Of a stretch of 64,000 nucleotides of DNA, positions 34,854 to 43,726 are shown piece by piece. Where the stretch lies: the NCBI GenBank assembly GCA_047605645.1, contig JASGFJ010000005.1:62001-126000 (forward strand). The letters are read 5' to 3'. The stretch is from UBA1309 sp047605645. GTDB lineage: Bacteria; Bacteroidota; Bacteroidia; Bacteroidales; Dysgonomonadaceae. Position numbers and translations under genes: made by a program. How positions within the stretch are numbered: position 1 is the first letter of the stretch; every line of letters begins with the position of its first letter. The notes beneath the pieces were generated by a model that was not told the DNA's origin, made no database searches, and saw only the letters and a list, made by a program, of their open reading frames with translations.

Positions 34854-36383
34854 ATGGCAGACAGAAAAGAAAGTTCCGGCAGAAGAACTGGGCGAACGAA
34901 AAAGGAAGAAGGAATAGTTCCTGATATTGGAAAACTCCAACCTCAAGCTAAAGAATTTGAGGAAGCTGTTTTGGGTGCTTTGATGTTAGAAAAAGATGCT
35001 TATTCTGTAGTCAGTGATATTCTGAAAGCTGAAAGTTTTTACGAAACAACTCATCAACTTATTTACTCAGCAATTGTAAATCTGGCCGGGAAACAGCAAC
35101 CTATTGATATGCTCACCGTAACAGAAGAGTTGCGACGTGCGGGAGAACTCGAACAAGTGGGTGGACCCATGTATATCGCTCAACTGACAGAAAAAGTTGG
35201 TTCTTCAGCACACATCGAATTCCATGCGCGTATTATTGCTCAAAAATATCTAGCCCGCGAACTTATCAGTTTCTCCGCAACTGTCACCAACAAAGCATTT
35301 GATGAAACAAGCGATGTGGATGATTTGATGCAGGAAGCAGAAAGCAAGTTGTTCGAGATTTCGCAGCGTAATGTAAAAAAAGACGTCACCCAAATCAACC
35401 CGGTCATCAAGGAAGCAATGGATTTGCTTCAGATTGCCGCCAACCGACCGGAGGGATTAAGCGGTCTTCAAACAGGATTCACTGATCTGGATAAAATCAC
35501 TTCCGGATGGCAGAATTCCGACCTGATTATTATCGCAGCCCGTCCGGCAATGGGAAAAACAGCGTTCGTGCTTTCTATGGCAAAGAACATGGCTGTGACT
35601 TACAACTATCCGGTAGCCTTATTCTCACTCGAAATGTCTAACGTACAGTTGGTAAACCGTCTGATCGTAAATACTTGCGAAATCAGAGGGGAAAAAATCA
35701 AGAACGGACAGCTAGCCGACTACGAATGGGAACAGCTTGACTATAAGATCAAAGAATTATATGATGCTCCCATATTTGTAGATGATACGCCAAGCTTGTC
35801 GGTATTCGAACTCCGCACAAAAGCACGACGTCTGGCTCGGGAACACGGTATCAAAATTATCATTATCGACTACCTTCAGCTGATGAATGCTAGTGGAATG
35901 AATTTCGGAAGCCGTGAGCAGGAGGTCAGTATGATCTCTCGTTCGCTGAAAGGACTTTCCAAGGAATTAAATATTCCAATCATCGCCTTATCACAGCTGA
36001 ATCGTGGTGTAGAAGGCCGTGTGGGTGCAGAGGGAAAACGCCCACAACTATCTGACCTTCGTGAATCCGGAGCCATCGAACAGGATGCGGATATGGTTTG
36101 CTTCATTCACCGCCCTGAATACTATAAGATTCTGGAAGATGAAAAAGGAAATTCATTGGTCGGTCTGGCGGAAATTATTATTGCGAAACATCGTAATGGT
36201 GCAACAGGGGATGTTCGTCTGACTTTCAAAAGCGAATTTGCGCGATTCCAAAATGTTACGACCGATTTTGATATGGATATGCACAGTTATACCTCTAAAA
36301 TAGGAGTAGAAAATGGGAACTCCGCTCCTGCTCCATCACCGGGTGATTTCTCGGCTATGCCGAATGATCCGTTACCATTTTAA
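34854..36383 (+). CDS. dnaB: Replicative DNA helicase
   Basis: 509 residues from the ATG at 34854. An in-frame ATG at 34824 lies inside the leader hairpin and is rejected. A Lys/Arg-rich N-terminal tail is followed by the DnaB N-terminal domain (QAKEFEEAVLGALMLEKDAY to about 145) and the RecA-like motor: Walker A ARPAMGKTAF, SLEMSNVQLVNRL, IIIIDYLQLM (Walker B), LSQLNRGVEGR, DLRESGAIEQDADMVCFIHR and AKHRNGATGDVRLTF. It unwinds DNA ahead of the replisome as a hexamer. No intein is present. The end is disordered (PAPSPGDFSAMPNDPLPF). A hairpin with a T-run just upstream may regulate it. Confidence 0.97.
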   Translation: MADRKESSGRRTGRTKKEEGIVPDIGKLQPQAKEFEEAVLGALMLEKDAYSVVSDILKAESFYETTHQLIYSAIVNLAGKQQPIDMLTVTEELRRAGELEQVGGPMYIAQLTEKVGSSAHIEFHARIIAQKYLARELISFSATVTNKAFDETSDVDDLMQEAESKLFEISQRNVKKDVTQINPVIKEAMDLLQIAANRPEGLSGLQTGFTDLDKITSGWQNSDLIIIAARPAMGKTAFVLSMAKNMAVTYNYPVALFSLEMSNVQLVNRLIVNTCEIRGEKIKNGQLADYEWEQLDYKIKELYDAPIFVDDTPSLSVFELRTKARRLAREHGIKIIIIDYLQLMNASGMNFGSREQEVSMISRSLKGLSKELNIPIIALSQLNRGVEGRVGAEGKRPQLSDLRESGAIEQDADMVCFIHRPEYYKILEDEKGNSLVGLAEIIIAKHRNGATGDVRLTFKSEFARFQNVTTDFDMDMHSYTSKIGVENGNSAPAPSPGDFSAMPNDPLPF

Positions 36384-36533
36384 GAACAGAGAAACGCCAG
36401 AACATTAGATTTTTAGATTTTTAAAGATAGATTTTCAATCAATCCGATTACTTTTGTGCTTTGTTTCGCATAAAATACGATTGAGAAAACAAAATACAAA
36501 TTAAAACATATAATTCAATTAACTTAAAGAACT

Positions 36534-37085
36534 ATGCTCAAGACGATTTTGTCTGTTTCCGGAAAGCCGGGTCTTTTCAAATTAGTGTCAAGTGCTAAAA
36601 ACATGATTATTGTTGAATCCTTGACAGAGAAAAAACGTTTGCCTATCTATGCACGCGACAAGGTAGTTTCATTGGGAGATATTGCCATGTACACTTCAGA
36701 GGGAGAAGAACCACTCAAAAGCGTTCTGATCAACATTAAGAAGAAAGAAAACGGAGAAAAAACTTCTATCGCCCCCAATTCTAAACCTCAGGAATTGTTC
36801 GCTTACTTCAAAGAAGTGCTTCCTACCTTTGACCAGGACAGAGTGTATCCGACAGATATCAAGAAGCTGTTAAACTGGTACAACCTTCTTATCGAAGCAG
36901 GAATAGATTTCGAAGCAGAGGTGAAAAATGAAACAACAGAAGGCGAAGATGCAGAAACGGCTGCTCCTGTAGCTGTCGAAGCAGAAACAAAACCGGTAAA
37001 AGCTCCTCGTGCAAAAAAAACAACTGCACCAAAAGCAACTTCTGAAGCTAAAACTTCAACCCGTACTACCCGCAAAAAGGTATAA
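36534..37085 (+). CDS. DUF5606 protein with histone-like basic tail
   Basis: 183 residues. Residues 1-130 are conserved in Bacteroidota as DUF5606 (MLKTILSVSGKPGLFKLVSS, YARDKVVSLGDIAMYTSEG, ELFAYFKEVLPTFDQDRVYP, KKLLNWYNLLIEAGI). The remainder is low complexity: an acidic stretch (TTEGEDAETAAP) and then a Lys/Ala/Thr/Arg-rich tail (KAPRAKKTTAPKA, TRTTRKKV) like those of histone H1-type bacterial proteins. That suggests contact with nucleic acid or ribosomes. The N-terminal domain has an SH3-like strand pattern; the function is unknown. It is separated from dnaB by 150 bases and followed by a strong terminator. Confidence 0.85.
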   Translation: MLKTILSVSGKPGLFKLVSSAKNMIIVESLTEKKRLPIYARDKVVSLGDIAMYTSEGEEPLKSVLINIKKKENGEKTSIAPNSKPQELFAYFKEVLPTFDQDRVYPTDIKKLLNWYNLLIEAGIDFEAEVKNETTEGEDAETAAPVAVEAETKPVKAPRAKKTTAPKATSEAKTSTRTTRKKV

Positions 37086-37114
37086 GATTCTATTTGTAAT
37101 AGCTTTTTTGCTGG

Positions 37115-37159
37115 AAAAAGGTCTGGATTCATTCTATTAGGAAAACTCCAGACCTTTTT
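37115..37159. terminator. Bidirectional terminator, 13-bp perfect stem
   Basis: AAAAAGGTCTGGA (37115-37127) pairs exactly with TCCAGACCTTTTT (37147-37159) around a 19-nt loop. It serves the convergent DUF5606 and glycosyltransferase genes. Confidence 0.88.
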
Positions 37160-37171
37160 CTGTATCCATAT

Positions 37172-38254
37172 TCAATTGTACTCTCCGGCTAGTTCGTGAA
37201 GAAATACTTTTTCTGCACTCTCCATCCACTGCCTAATCATCACATTGGGAGAATAATTTTCTGAAAATCGAATAAGTTCACTGATATTGAAAGAATCTCC
37301 GCGAATGCCTAATCCTGTGCTGGAAGCATCATTGGCATTCACTTCCTGCTCTATATGCGTAGGTATCATCATAACAGGTTTAGCCAAATAAAAAGCCTCG
37401 CAGATAGATTCAAAGCCGGCTGTCGAGATATACGCCTTGCATGTTGCCATATATTGAAGAAAGAGTTGGTCATCCAAAGCATGAAATGATAAGTTTTCGT
37501 CCACTTTAAGCACGTTGGGAGCCTTTTTGTTATCCCAAAAGAAACGAAGCTTCACTTCCGGATGAGCTTTATGCCACTTGCGCACTTCTTCCTCATATCC
37601 GGGATTTAACAAATATCCCAAAATGAAATCCTCAGAACTTGTTCTCAATTTAAATACCTCTTTTCGTAACAAAGGAGGAACAACAACAACTCCTTCTTGC
37701 GGAGAGCTTTGCATCGGATAAAACGAAAGTGCGAGTTCTTTGGAGGAGCCGAAACCTGTAACCAAAGTAATCAACCTGAAAAGCAGCATCCCTTCCTGTT
37801 CACTTTTGGCATAAGGATATTCTGCATGACGAATCAAAAACTGGTGGCCAATGCTTATTAGTCTGACTGAGGGATGAAAGCGCATGTAAGCTAATCCGCA
37901 CAACAGTTCATAAAAATTGACAACGACATCGGGATTCATCTTTTTTATCCGTGTATGGATAAATTCTATACTTTTCGTATAATGACGGATGCGTTTGGGA
38001 TGAATATTCCACAAAATGGTTTTGAAAATATGAATGTGCTTTTTATCCTTTTTGAAAAGAAAAGAAGGGGATTGTATTTTGCGGACAGGCGCTTTGATTC
38101 TTTCAAAAAAGAAATCGGGTATCTCCCGCGATTTACTTTTTCCAACTAAGACTTCTACCACTTCATGCCCATTTTTACGCAAGATACCGGAAAGAGCGAT
38201 TGCCTGTGTCAAATGGCCTCGCCCATCTCCCTGAACTATAAAAAGATATCTCAT
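37172..38254 (-). CDS. Glycosyltransferase of the MurG/GT28-like type
   Basis: 360 residues in two Rossmann-like halves (GT-B fold). The start MRYLFIVQGDGRGHLTQAIA has the GxGxGH acceptor-side loop of MurG-type enzymes. The donor-side region includes LGYLLNPGYEEEV, FHALDDQLFLQYMATCKAYI and AGFESICEAFYLAKPVMMIP, then EQEVNANDASSTGLG. The AGFESICEA loop with a conserved Glu binds a nucleotide sugar. No signal peptide; probably on the inner face of the membrane. Donor and acceptor are unknown. Together with the LpxH-like phosphoesterase upstream it may make an envelope lipid or surface glycan. Confidence 0.85.
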   Translation of the reverse strand: MRYLFIVQGDGRGHLTQAIALSGILRKNGHEVVEVLVGKSKSREIPDFFFERIKAPVRKIQSPSFLFKKDKKHIHIFKTILWNIHPKRIRHYTKSIEFIHTRIKKMNPDVVVNFYELLCGLAYMRFHPSVRLISIGHQFLIRHAEYPYAKSEQEGMLLFRLITLVTGFGSSKELALSFYPMQSSPQEGVVVVPPLLRKEVFKLRTSSEDFILGYLLNPGYEEEVRKWHKAHPEVKLRFFWDNKKAPNVLKVDENLSFHALDDQLFLQYMATCKAYISTAGFESICEAFYLAKPVMMIPTHIEQEVNANDASSTGLGIRGDSFNISELIRFSENYSPNVMIRQWMESAEKVFLHELAGEYN

Positions 38255-38328
38255 AAATATGAAAATAAAAAAAATGCAAACAAGGAATCCTGTGACTCAG
38301 TCACCTGTTCCTGTTTGCAACTCCATAC

Positions 38329-39150
38329 TCAAATCGCCAGACTTACTTTTCGAACGACCGGCTCCTCTGTTGATTGATTGACCACTTGAGACGGCAAATT
38401 CGTTGTGTTTTCCTGATTGTAATAGACTATTTCCCAATTTCCTTCATAATCTTCAGTCAATGCAGTCAAGGATTCCACCCAATCGCCTGAGTTGAGATAG
38501 TGTATATCGCCATAATAACGTATTTCGGGATGATGGATATGCCCGCAGATAATGCCGTCACATTGCTTCCGTTTGGCAATATCGACAATGTGTTTCTCAA
38601 AATCGCTAATATAAGAGACCGACATCTTCACCCGGTTCTTTATTGTTTTCGAAAGAGAGTAATAAGGTAACCCTTTTTTTAAGCGGCGTTTATTGTAATA
38701 TCTGTTGAGCCATAAAAGCAAGGAATATCCGATGTCTCCAATTTTTGACATCCATCGAAAACCGCTTGTTACGCTATCGAAAGAATCTCCGTGAGTCACA
38801 TAATAATGTTTGTCTCCACTCTCGAGTATATATTCATTTACAATTTCAATATTTTGAAATCTCATCGGTAAAATACGGTTGAGAAAGTCATCATGATTTC
38901 CTCTCAAGTACACAATTTTTGTATCGTGCTGCCTGTCAAGTACTAATTTTATGAATTTCGTATGCCGTTTTTTCCATTTTGATTTATTTCCTCTCATCAA
39001 ACTCCACCCATCAATGATGTCGCCATTCAGTATCAAAGTATCACAGGTATTTTCCTTCAAAAAACGTGTCACTTCCTTTGCTTTCGACCATTTCGAACCG
39101 AGGTGTATGTCTGATAATACAATGGTTCTGTGATGTTTTGTTACATTCAT
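38329..39150 (-). CDS. UDP-2,3-diacylglucosamine hydrolase-like metallophosphoesterase
   Basis: 273 residues. Calcineurin-type metal ligands are all present: VLSDIHLGSK (12-21), LNGDIIDGW, RGNHDDFL, THGDSFD and GHIHHPEIRYYG. The spacing and the SDIHLG...GDIIDGW pattern resemble LpxH and the larger Bacteroidota homologues, which hydrolyse UDP-diacylglucosamine to lipid X in lipid A synthesis. Acyl-chain specificity cannot be read from the sequence, so it may act on another nucleotide-linked lipid. No signal peptide. It is upstream of the GT-B gene on the same strand, 74 bases away. Confidence 0.85.
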   Translation of the reverse strand: MNVTKHHRTIVLSDIHLGSKWSKAKEVTRFLKENTCDTLILNGDIIDGWSLMRGNKSKWKKRHTKFIKLVLDRQHDTKIVYLRGNHDDFLNRILPMRFQNIEIVNEYILESGDKHYYVTHGDSFDSVTSGFRWMSKIGDIGYSLLLWLNRYYNKRRLKKGLPYYSLSKTIKNRVKMSVSYISDFEKHIVDIAKRKQCDGIICGHIHHPEIRYYGDIHYLNSGDWVESLTALTEDYEGNWEIVYYNQENTTNLPSQVVNQSTEEPVVRKVSLAI

Positions 39151-39455
39151 AATCTAAAATTTTATCTTTTTACTTCTCAAAGGAAGCTCTAAATAATTAC
39201 AAAACAGAGACAAAACAGTGAAGAAACAAAGAAGATAAAAGTCCTCGCCCAAAAACAGCCTGTTGTCCATTAACAGATATCGCAACCATCAGATACCATT
39301 TTATGTATCCTACTGGTCGGAATGAACAGAAATATGAGCAGGTAAGAATCTTTGCTTCACCCAAAGAATACAAACAGATTTCTTAATATGTCAATTTTGG
39401 CGGGAAGGAGTACTAAAATTAATGCAAAAGCGAAGAAAGCATATTCTTTATATCC
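39151..39455. other. Intergenic region with no recognised feature
   Basis: Between the metallophosphoesterase and glycosyltransferase 9 genes. No frame with a plausible start and domain, and no tRNA-like fold. The only clear structure is the hairpin at its right end (39456-39491). Confidence 0.5.
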
Positions 39456-39497
39456 AAGACAGGCATCTCCCCGAAAGAAGATGCCTGTCTTGTTTTT
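39456..39497 (+). terminator. Terminator-like hairpin, 13-bp perfect stem
   Basis: AAGACAGGCATCT (39456-39468) and its exact complement (39479-39491) flank a 10-nt loop. T5 follows on the plus strand, but no plus-strand gene lies upstream. On the minus strand it follows the GT9 gene without a T-run. It is probably the end of the GT9 transcript. Confidence 0.6.
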
Positions 39498-39517
39498 CTG
39501 TAAACATAAGTTTGAGA

Positions 39518-40576
39518 TCAATCAACCTGGCTTATTGAATCGCCCAGTGCTTTAAAAACTTGAGCATTTGAGATTTTATTGACAAGAAAAGCCTTGCTAC
39601 CCGGGTTATAAGGCTTGTAGCATTCGATATTCTCTGCTGAAAACAAAGCAATCACCGGAACATCGACACTACTGGCCAAATGCATTACTCCGCAATCGCC
39701 GGTAATGAAAACAGATCCATGGTGCATAACACTCCCCATTTCACGAATATCCGTGCTATAATAATTCAGCGATTCAAAATCTATTTGCGATACATTTTCC
39801 TTGGGTAATACCTCCAATAAATTGTATGTATCTCCGTATTTTTCTTTTAATTCGGAAAAAAAAGGCTTCCACCATTCTTTCGACAGACATTTACTTCCGG
39901 TAGCAAATGTGTAAAACATAATTGTAGGTTTATCATTTCCTACCAGAGATTTCAACAGCTGTTTTCCATGCTTTATCTCATCTTCGTTAAGGTGAAGCGA
40001 CAATGGATGTGGAGGTTCCGGGCTAAAGGAATAGTTGATCTCGTGAAGCAACGCCTGAAAGTTATATACAGGCCATTTTGCCATATGTGACTCATCCGAA
40101 TAGAGTCCTTGAGGTTTGTTATCACCAAAAAATTTGACATTCCCTCTCACCCACTTTGTGCATAATCTTCCCGAGGATGAAGCCGCATCCACATTAAAGA
40201 CAATATCGTATGTATATTTTCGGAGATGATACCATGTTTGAATATATTTTCCTAATTCTTTGAATGGTTTGGGTGGCAATTTTATAATCCGATCTATACT
40301 TTTATAGTTTTTAAAAAGTATCGGAGCAAGATTTCCTCTGACAAAAAGGTCGATTTTTGCATTCGGAAAAACAGTTTCAATTTCTTGCAACAAAGGTGTG
40401 ATCATTAACTGATTTCCAAGCCTGCTGTTCGGCCGGACAATCAGTACTCTTACTTCATTTTTCCCATTATTGAGATGGAATCCTTTTTTTATCTGAAAAG
40501 GAATCCCGATGTTCTGTGTCAATCCATGCATGATTTTCCGGCGCACGATATTCACATAATGCTTTGTTTTACCCAT
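39518..40576 (-). CDS. Glycosyltransferase family 9 (heptosyltransferase-like)
   Basis: 352 residues, GT-B fold. The first 35 residues are a basic extension. The family start then follows (VRVLIVRPNSRLGNQLMITPLLQEI), where RLGNQL replaces the usual RLGDxL acceptor loop. The donor half has NDKPTIMFYTFATGSKCLSKEWW, as in ADP-heptose transferases, and VFITGDCGVMHLASSVDVPVIALF with the conserved GDxGxxHLA motif. It probably adds a heptose or related sugar to lipooligosaccharide core in the cytoplasm. The specific sugar is not predictable. It stands next to other envelope glycan genes. Confidence 0.9.
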   Translation of the reverse strand: MGKTKHYVNIVRRKIMHGLTQNIGIPFQIKKGFHLNNGKNEVRVLIVRPNSRLGNQLMITPLLQEIETVFPNAKIDLFVRGNLAPILFKNYKSIDRIIKLPPKPFKELGKYIQTWYHLRKYTYDIVFNVDAASSSGRLCTKWVRGNVKFFGDNKPQGLYSDESHMAKWPVYNFQALLHEINYSFSPEPPHPLSLHLNEDEIKHGKQLLKSLVGNDKPTIMFYTFATGSKCLSKEWWKPFFSELKEKYGDTYNLLEVLPKENVSQIDFESLNYYSTDIREMGSVMHHGSVFITGDCGVMHLASSVDVPVIALFSAENIECYKPYNPGSKAFLVNKISNAQVFKALGDSISQVD

Positions 40577-40778
40577 ATATAAAAAAGTCAGAAAAAAAAG
40601 TCAATATATATATTTAATAGACATGGTACACAATATACTTCAATGTATCCCGCTATTAATTACAATTTGAATTTCCTAAATATATTATTTTAACACGTTG
40701 TAAAAATTATTATTTTATAAGTATCTGATAATCTTTGTACATAAATTTTTATTGAATATAAATTCTAATATACGCTTA

Positions 40779-41675
40779 TCACTTCTTCGGGAGTACAGGT
40801 TTTAATGTATATCCGGATTTTTTCAGCATATCCACCAGACCATTTTTACCGACTAAATGCATAAACCCCACAGCAACAAAGCAGGACTGTTCCTGCATCA
40901 AAGAAGGTAGTTTTTCGAACCACTTTCTATTTCTGTTATCAAGCAATGCGAAGCGTTCCTGAGGCGTCATTCCTTTGTCCTCTTCACTGAATTGTGCAGC
41001 CATTGCCATGTTTCCTTTCAAATAGGCTTTTTGCAATTGGTGCATCATTTTTGTATCATCGTCTTTCTCTTTAACCGCATCCAAAAGCATTTTTGCCTGA
41101 CTTTCGAGCGAAATAGAATTAAAGAGAACGTCTATCTGTTCATCTGCAGTTTCCAGCCCGATTATTCGTTTTTTCTCTGCGATAGCTATTCGTTGAAAGA
41201 GTAGATCGATGGGTGTTGCATCACTATCGTTCCCGATTTCTTTCTTATACCGACTCATTGTATACATAGAAAGTAAGGTGATAGGTTTTAAATTTTGAAA
41301 TCGCTCCAGTCCCACTCCAATCACTGATTTAAATTCTTTATCAATGATAGAGTATATATTTTGCGGATAAAGATCTTTCAATGTCCGATTCTCCATTCGA
41401 GAAGCTTTCATCAGTTTCATGGATGTTTCAAGTGAATCAGTCATGTCTATTTCGCCCACAACAGCATCACATTTATTCGCTAAATCTTCATAATATCCAA
41501 AACCTTTAATCTCTTTTTTATCTATCAGATGATGAGTCCCGAACAAATAGCTTGGCTTAACTAGCTCTTTTCCGGTTATTTGCCAGCAAAGCTGAGCATT
41601 CATAAACGAGCAAAGGCTCAAAAAGATGAAAAATAAGTAATACCTGGTTCTTAATTTGAAGAATGCTTCTTTCAT
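40779..41675 (-). CDS. Secreted TraB/GumN-family protein
   Basis: 298 residues with a signal peptide (YLFFIFLSLCSFMNAQ, cut near residue 28). The TraB/GumN (ChaN-related erythromycin esterase-like) pattern is complete: CWQITGKELVKPSYLFGTHH near the mature start, DAVVGEIDM, the middle segment RIIGLETADEQIDVLFNSI, and the final CFVAVGFMHLVGKNGLVDML. The GTHH and GFMHL motifs frame a likely metal site. Such proteins are proposed metalloproteases or haem-linked hydrolases, with no firm activity. Single gene; faces the NADH dehydrogenase gene divergently. Confidence 0.9.
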   Translation of the reverse strand: MKEAFFKLRTRYYLFFIFLSLCSFMNAQLCWQITGKELVKPSYLFGTHHLIDKKEIKGFGYYEDLANKCDAVVGEIDMTDSLETSMKLMKASRMENRTLKDLYPQNIYSIIDKEFKSVIGVGLERFQNLKPITLLSMYTMSRYKKEIGNDSDATPIDLLFQRIAIAEKKRIIGLETADEQIDVLFNSISLESQAKMLLDAVKEKDDDTKMMHQLQKAYLKGNMAMAAQFSEEDKGMTPQERFALLDNRNRKWFEKLPSLMQEQSCFVAVGFMHLVGKNGLVDMLKKSGYTLKPVLPKK

Positions 41676-41878
41676 GCAACATTATTTTCTGATTACAAAA
41701 ATACGGAATAAAATGAATTATTTTATCATGCTTTACAGTTCTTATCAAATGGATTAAAATATAATCAGATAGCCAGTATGCAAAATAGGGATTGCAATGT
41801 TTTCTAAAAACAATCTGTACTTTTGCAGTTCCATTCAATTAATCTGAATTCATTCTATTAATTCACTTTAGTTCTATT

Positions 41879-43282
41879 ATGAGTTTTAATATCCCTGACA
41901 CGACAAAAAAAAGAGTAGTTATTGTAGGTGGAGGCTTTGGTGGGCTTGAACTTGCAAACAAATTGAAAAAATCAAACTTTCAGGTTGTTCTGATTGACAA
42001 GAACAACTACCACCAGTTTCTTCCGCTTATCTATCAGGTAGCATCGGCCGGTATGGAGCCTTCCTCCATTGCCTTCCCTTTCCGAAATATATATAAAGAT
42101 AGAAAAAAGGATTTCTTTTTCCGCCTGGCAGAAGCCAGAGCTGTAGTTCCGGAATTGAATATTCTGCAAACATCAATCGGAAAAATTGAATACGATTATC
42201 TGATTCTTGCTGCAGGTACTGTTCCGAACTTTTTCGGGAACAAACACATCGAGGAAGTGGCCATGCCTATGAAAAATATTTCTGAAGCAATGGGACTGAG
42301 AAATGCTATTCTGGATAATTTTGAACGGGCCGTTACTTGTGCTAGTGACGCAGAGCGCGAGGAATTATTGAACATCGTCATTGTCGGTGGTGGTGCAACC
42401 GGTATTGAGATTGCAGGTGCTATTGCTGAAATGAAACGCTATGTAATCCCGAAAGATTACCCGGAGATTGATCCGAAACAAATGAAAATATTCCTTGTCG
42501 AAGCTGCCGACAGATTGCTTCAGGGCATGTCACCGGCATCGTCTAAAGCTTCTGCCGAATTTCTGGAAGGCATGGGCGTAAATGTGATCTTAGGCAAAAA
42601 AGTAGCGGATTATGTTGATAGAAAAGTACTTTTCGAAAACGGGGAAACTATTCCTTCACGTACATTCATCTGGACAAGTGGTGTCACAGCATCTCGTATT
42701 GGAAATTTACCCAGAGAAACTTTTGGACGCGGGGGACGAATTATTGTAGATGCCCACAACAAAATCGTTGGATACGACAAGATATTTGCTATTGGTGACC
42801 AATGTATTCAATCTACGGATCCTGCGTTTCCGAATGGACATCCTCAATTGGCACAAGTAGCTATCCAACAGGGTAAACTACTTGCGGCAAACCTGCAAAA
42901 ACAGGAAAAAGGAGAAACTTTGTCTCCATTCAGATACAAGGATTTAGGCAGTATGGCTACCATCGGACGTAACAGAGCGGTGGTTGACCTTCCCAAAGTT
43001 CATTTTGCAGGCTTTTTTGCATGGCTAATGTGGCTAGTTGTCCATTTGCGTTCCATTTTAGGAGTCCGCAACAAAATGATTGTGCTGATGAACTGGCTCT
43101 GGAATTATCTGACTTATGACTACACAATGCGTCTGATCGTATATGCGCGCAAAGCAAAAGAAGTGCGTGACCGGGAAGAACGTTTGCGTCAGACACACCT
43201 TGGTGAGGATGTGCTCCCGGCGTTACAACAACAGCAGGTGAAGCCGAATAATGAAGAATCTCAAAAGCAACAACAGCAATAG
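41879..43282 (+). CDS. ndh: Type II NADH:quinone dehydrogenase
   Basis: 467 residues. It oxidises NADH and passes electrons via FAD to menaquinone without pumping protons. Two Rossmann motifs are present: VVIVGGGFGGLELANKLKK (FAD, about 13-31) and NIVIVGGGATGIEIAGAIAE (NADH, about 163-182). NNYHQFLPLIYQVASAGMEP, FIWTSGVTAS and KIFAIGDQCIQ are also typical. The C-terminal third contains a hydrophobic stretch, FFAWLMWLVVHLRSILG (about 380-396), for membrane binding. A Gln-rich tail ends the protein. A -7 box TACTTTTG (41818-41825) lies 53 bases before the ATG. Single gene, probably respiratory or fumarate-linked. Confidence 0.94.
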   Translation: MSFNIPDTTKKRVVIVGGGFGGLELANKLKKSNFQVVLIDKNNYHQFLPLIYQVASAGMEPSSIAFPFRNIYKDRKKDFFFRLAEARAVVPELNILQTSIGKIEYDYLILAAGTVPNFFGNKHIEEVAMPMKNISEAMGLRNAILDNFERAVTCASDAEREELLNIVIVGGGATGIEIAGAIAEMKRYVIPKDYPEIDPKQMKIFLVEAADRLLQGMSPASSKASAEFLEGMGVNVILGKKVADYVDRKVLFENGETIPSRTFIWTSGVTASRIGNLPRETFGRGGRIIVDAHNKIVGYDKIFAIGDQCIQSTDPAFPNGHPQLAQVAIQQGKLLAANLQKQEKGETLSPFRYKDLGSMATIGRNRAVVDLPKVHFAGFFAWLMWLVVHLRSILGVRNKMIVLMNWLWNYLTYDYTMRLIVYARKAKEVRDREERLRQTHLGEDVLPALQQQQVKPNNEESQKQQQQ

Positions 43283-43341
43283 GCGAATAAAAAGTAAGGA
43301 AAGTGACAGGCCATAATTTCTCATCGAAAAAAACGGAGAAA

Positions 43342-43476
43342 GGCTGAAGGCCTCGTTACAACAAAGCTGAAAATAGCCGGACATAACAGCTCCGGATCAG
43401 TTACTATAAGGAAACAGCAGAGCTACGGAACCATTTTTCACCTTCCACTAGCCTGCTGTTTTTCAATTATATATAT
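43342..43476. repeat. Copy A of a 135-168 bp duplicated segment
   Basis: This matches 47889-48056 (copy B). Over 43356-43429 against 47903-47976 I count about nine differences in 74 bases. Copy A lacks about 28 bases present in B, at a point where B has the direct repeat AATGTTTC twice, consistent with slippage deletion. Copy B spans the 3' end of a gene and its downstream sequence; copy A is a stranded remnant. Confidence 0.75.
43397..43476 (-). pseudogene. 3' remnant of a beta-barrel gene paralogous to the one at 47944
   Basis: On the minus strand copy A reads LKNSRLVEGEKWF, parallel to LKNSRLLEGQKMF in the intact gene. After the 28-base gap and a frame change it reads SVALLFPYSN and a TGA at 43399-43397, parallel to SVALLFPYRN and the stop of the intact gene. 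So an outer-membrane protein gene once ended here, and all but its last 30 or so codons have gone. Confidence 0.65.
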
Positions 43477-43535
43477 AGGACATGAACAGGAATTTCCAAA
43501 CGATAAACGAAAACAATGAAACACGATTAAAACGA

Positions 43536-43600
43536 GCGAGCCAAGATTATCGGAAAGGAAAAATACATTATAAACTGTTGGGAAAATAATCTTGGCTCGC
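43536..43600. repeat. 15-bp perfect inverted repeat around 35 nt
   Basis: GCGAGCCAAGATTAT (43536-43550) and its exact complement (43586-43600) flank 35 nt. No T-run of note follows on either side. The layout (15-bp arms, 34-35 nt spacer) is the same as at 7952-8015, but the sequence is different. Confidence 0.7.
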
Positions 43601-43639
43601 TTCTATTTCGCAAATAGGCCGGAATAATCGACTGCTTTC

Positions 43640-43698
43640 CCCCACATGAAACAAGCCCTGAAAGCATGGTTGGCTTTCAGGGCTTGTTTCATGTGGGG
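43640..43698. repeat. 26-bp perfect hairpin
   Basis: 43640-43665 pairs base for base with 43673-43698 around a 7-nt loop (core ACAAGCCCTGAAAGC). It lies between the convergent ndh and metallophosphoesterase genes, where a terminator is expected, but the stem is about twice the usual length and no T-run follows on either strand. Confidence 0.75.
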
Positions 43699-43726
43699 AG
43701 ATTCCTTCCTTGATGTTTTAATTCCA

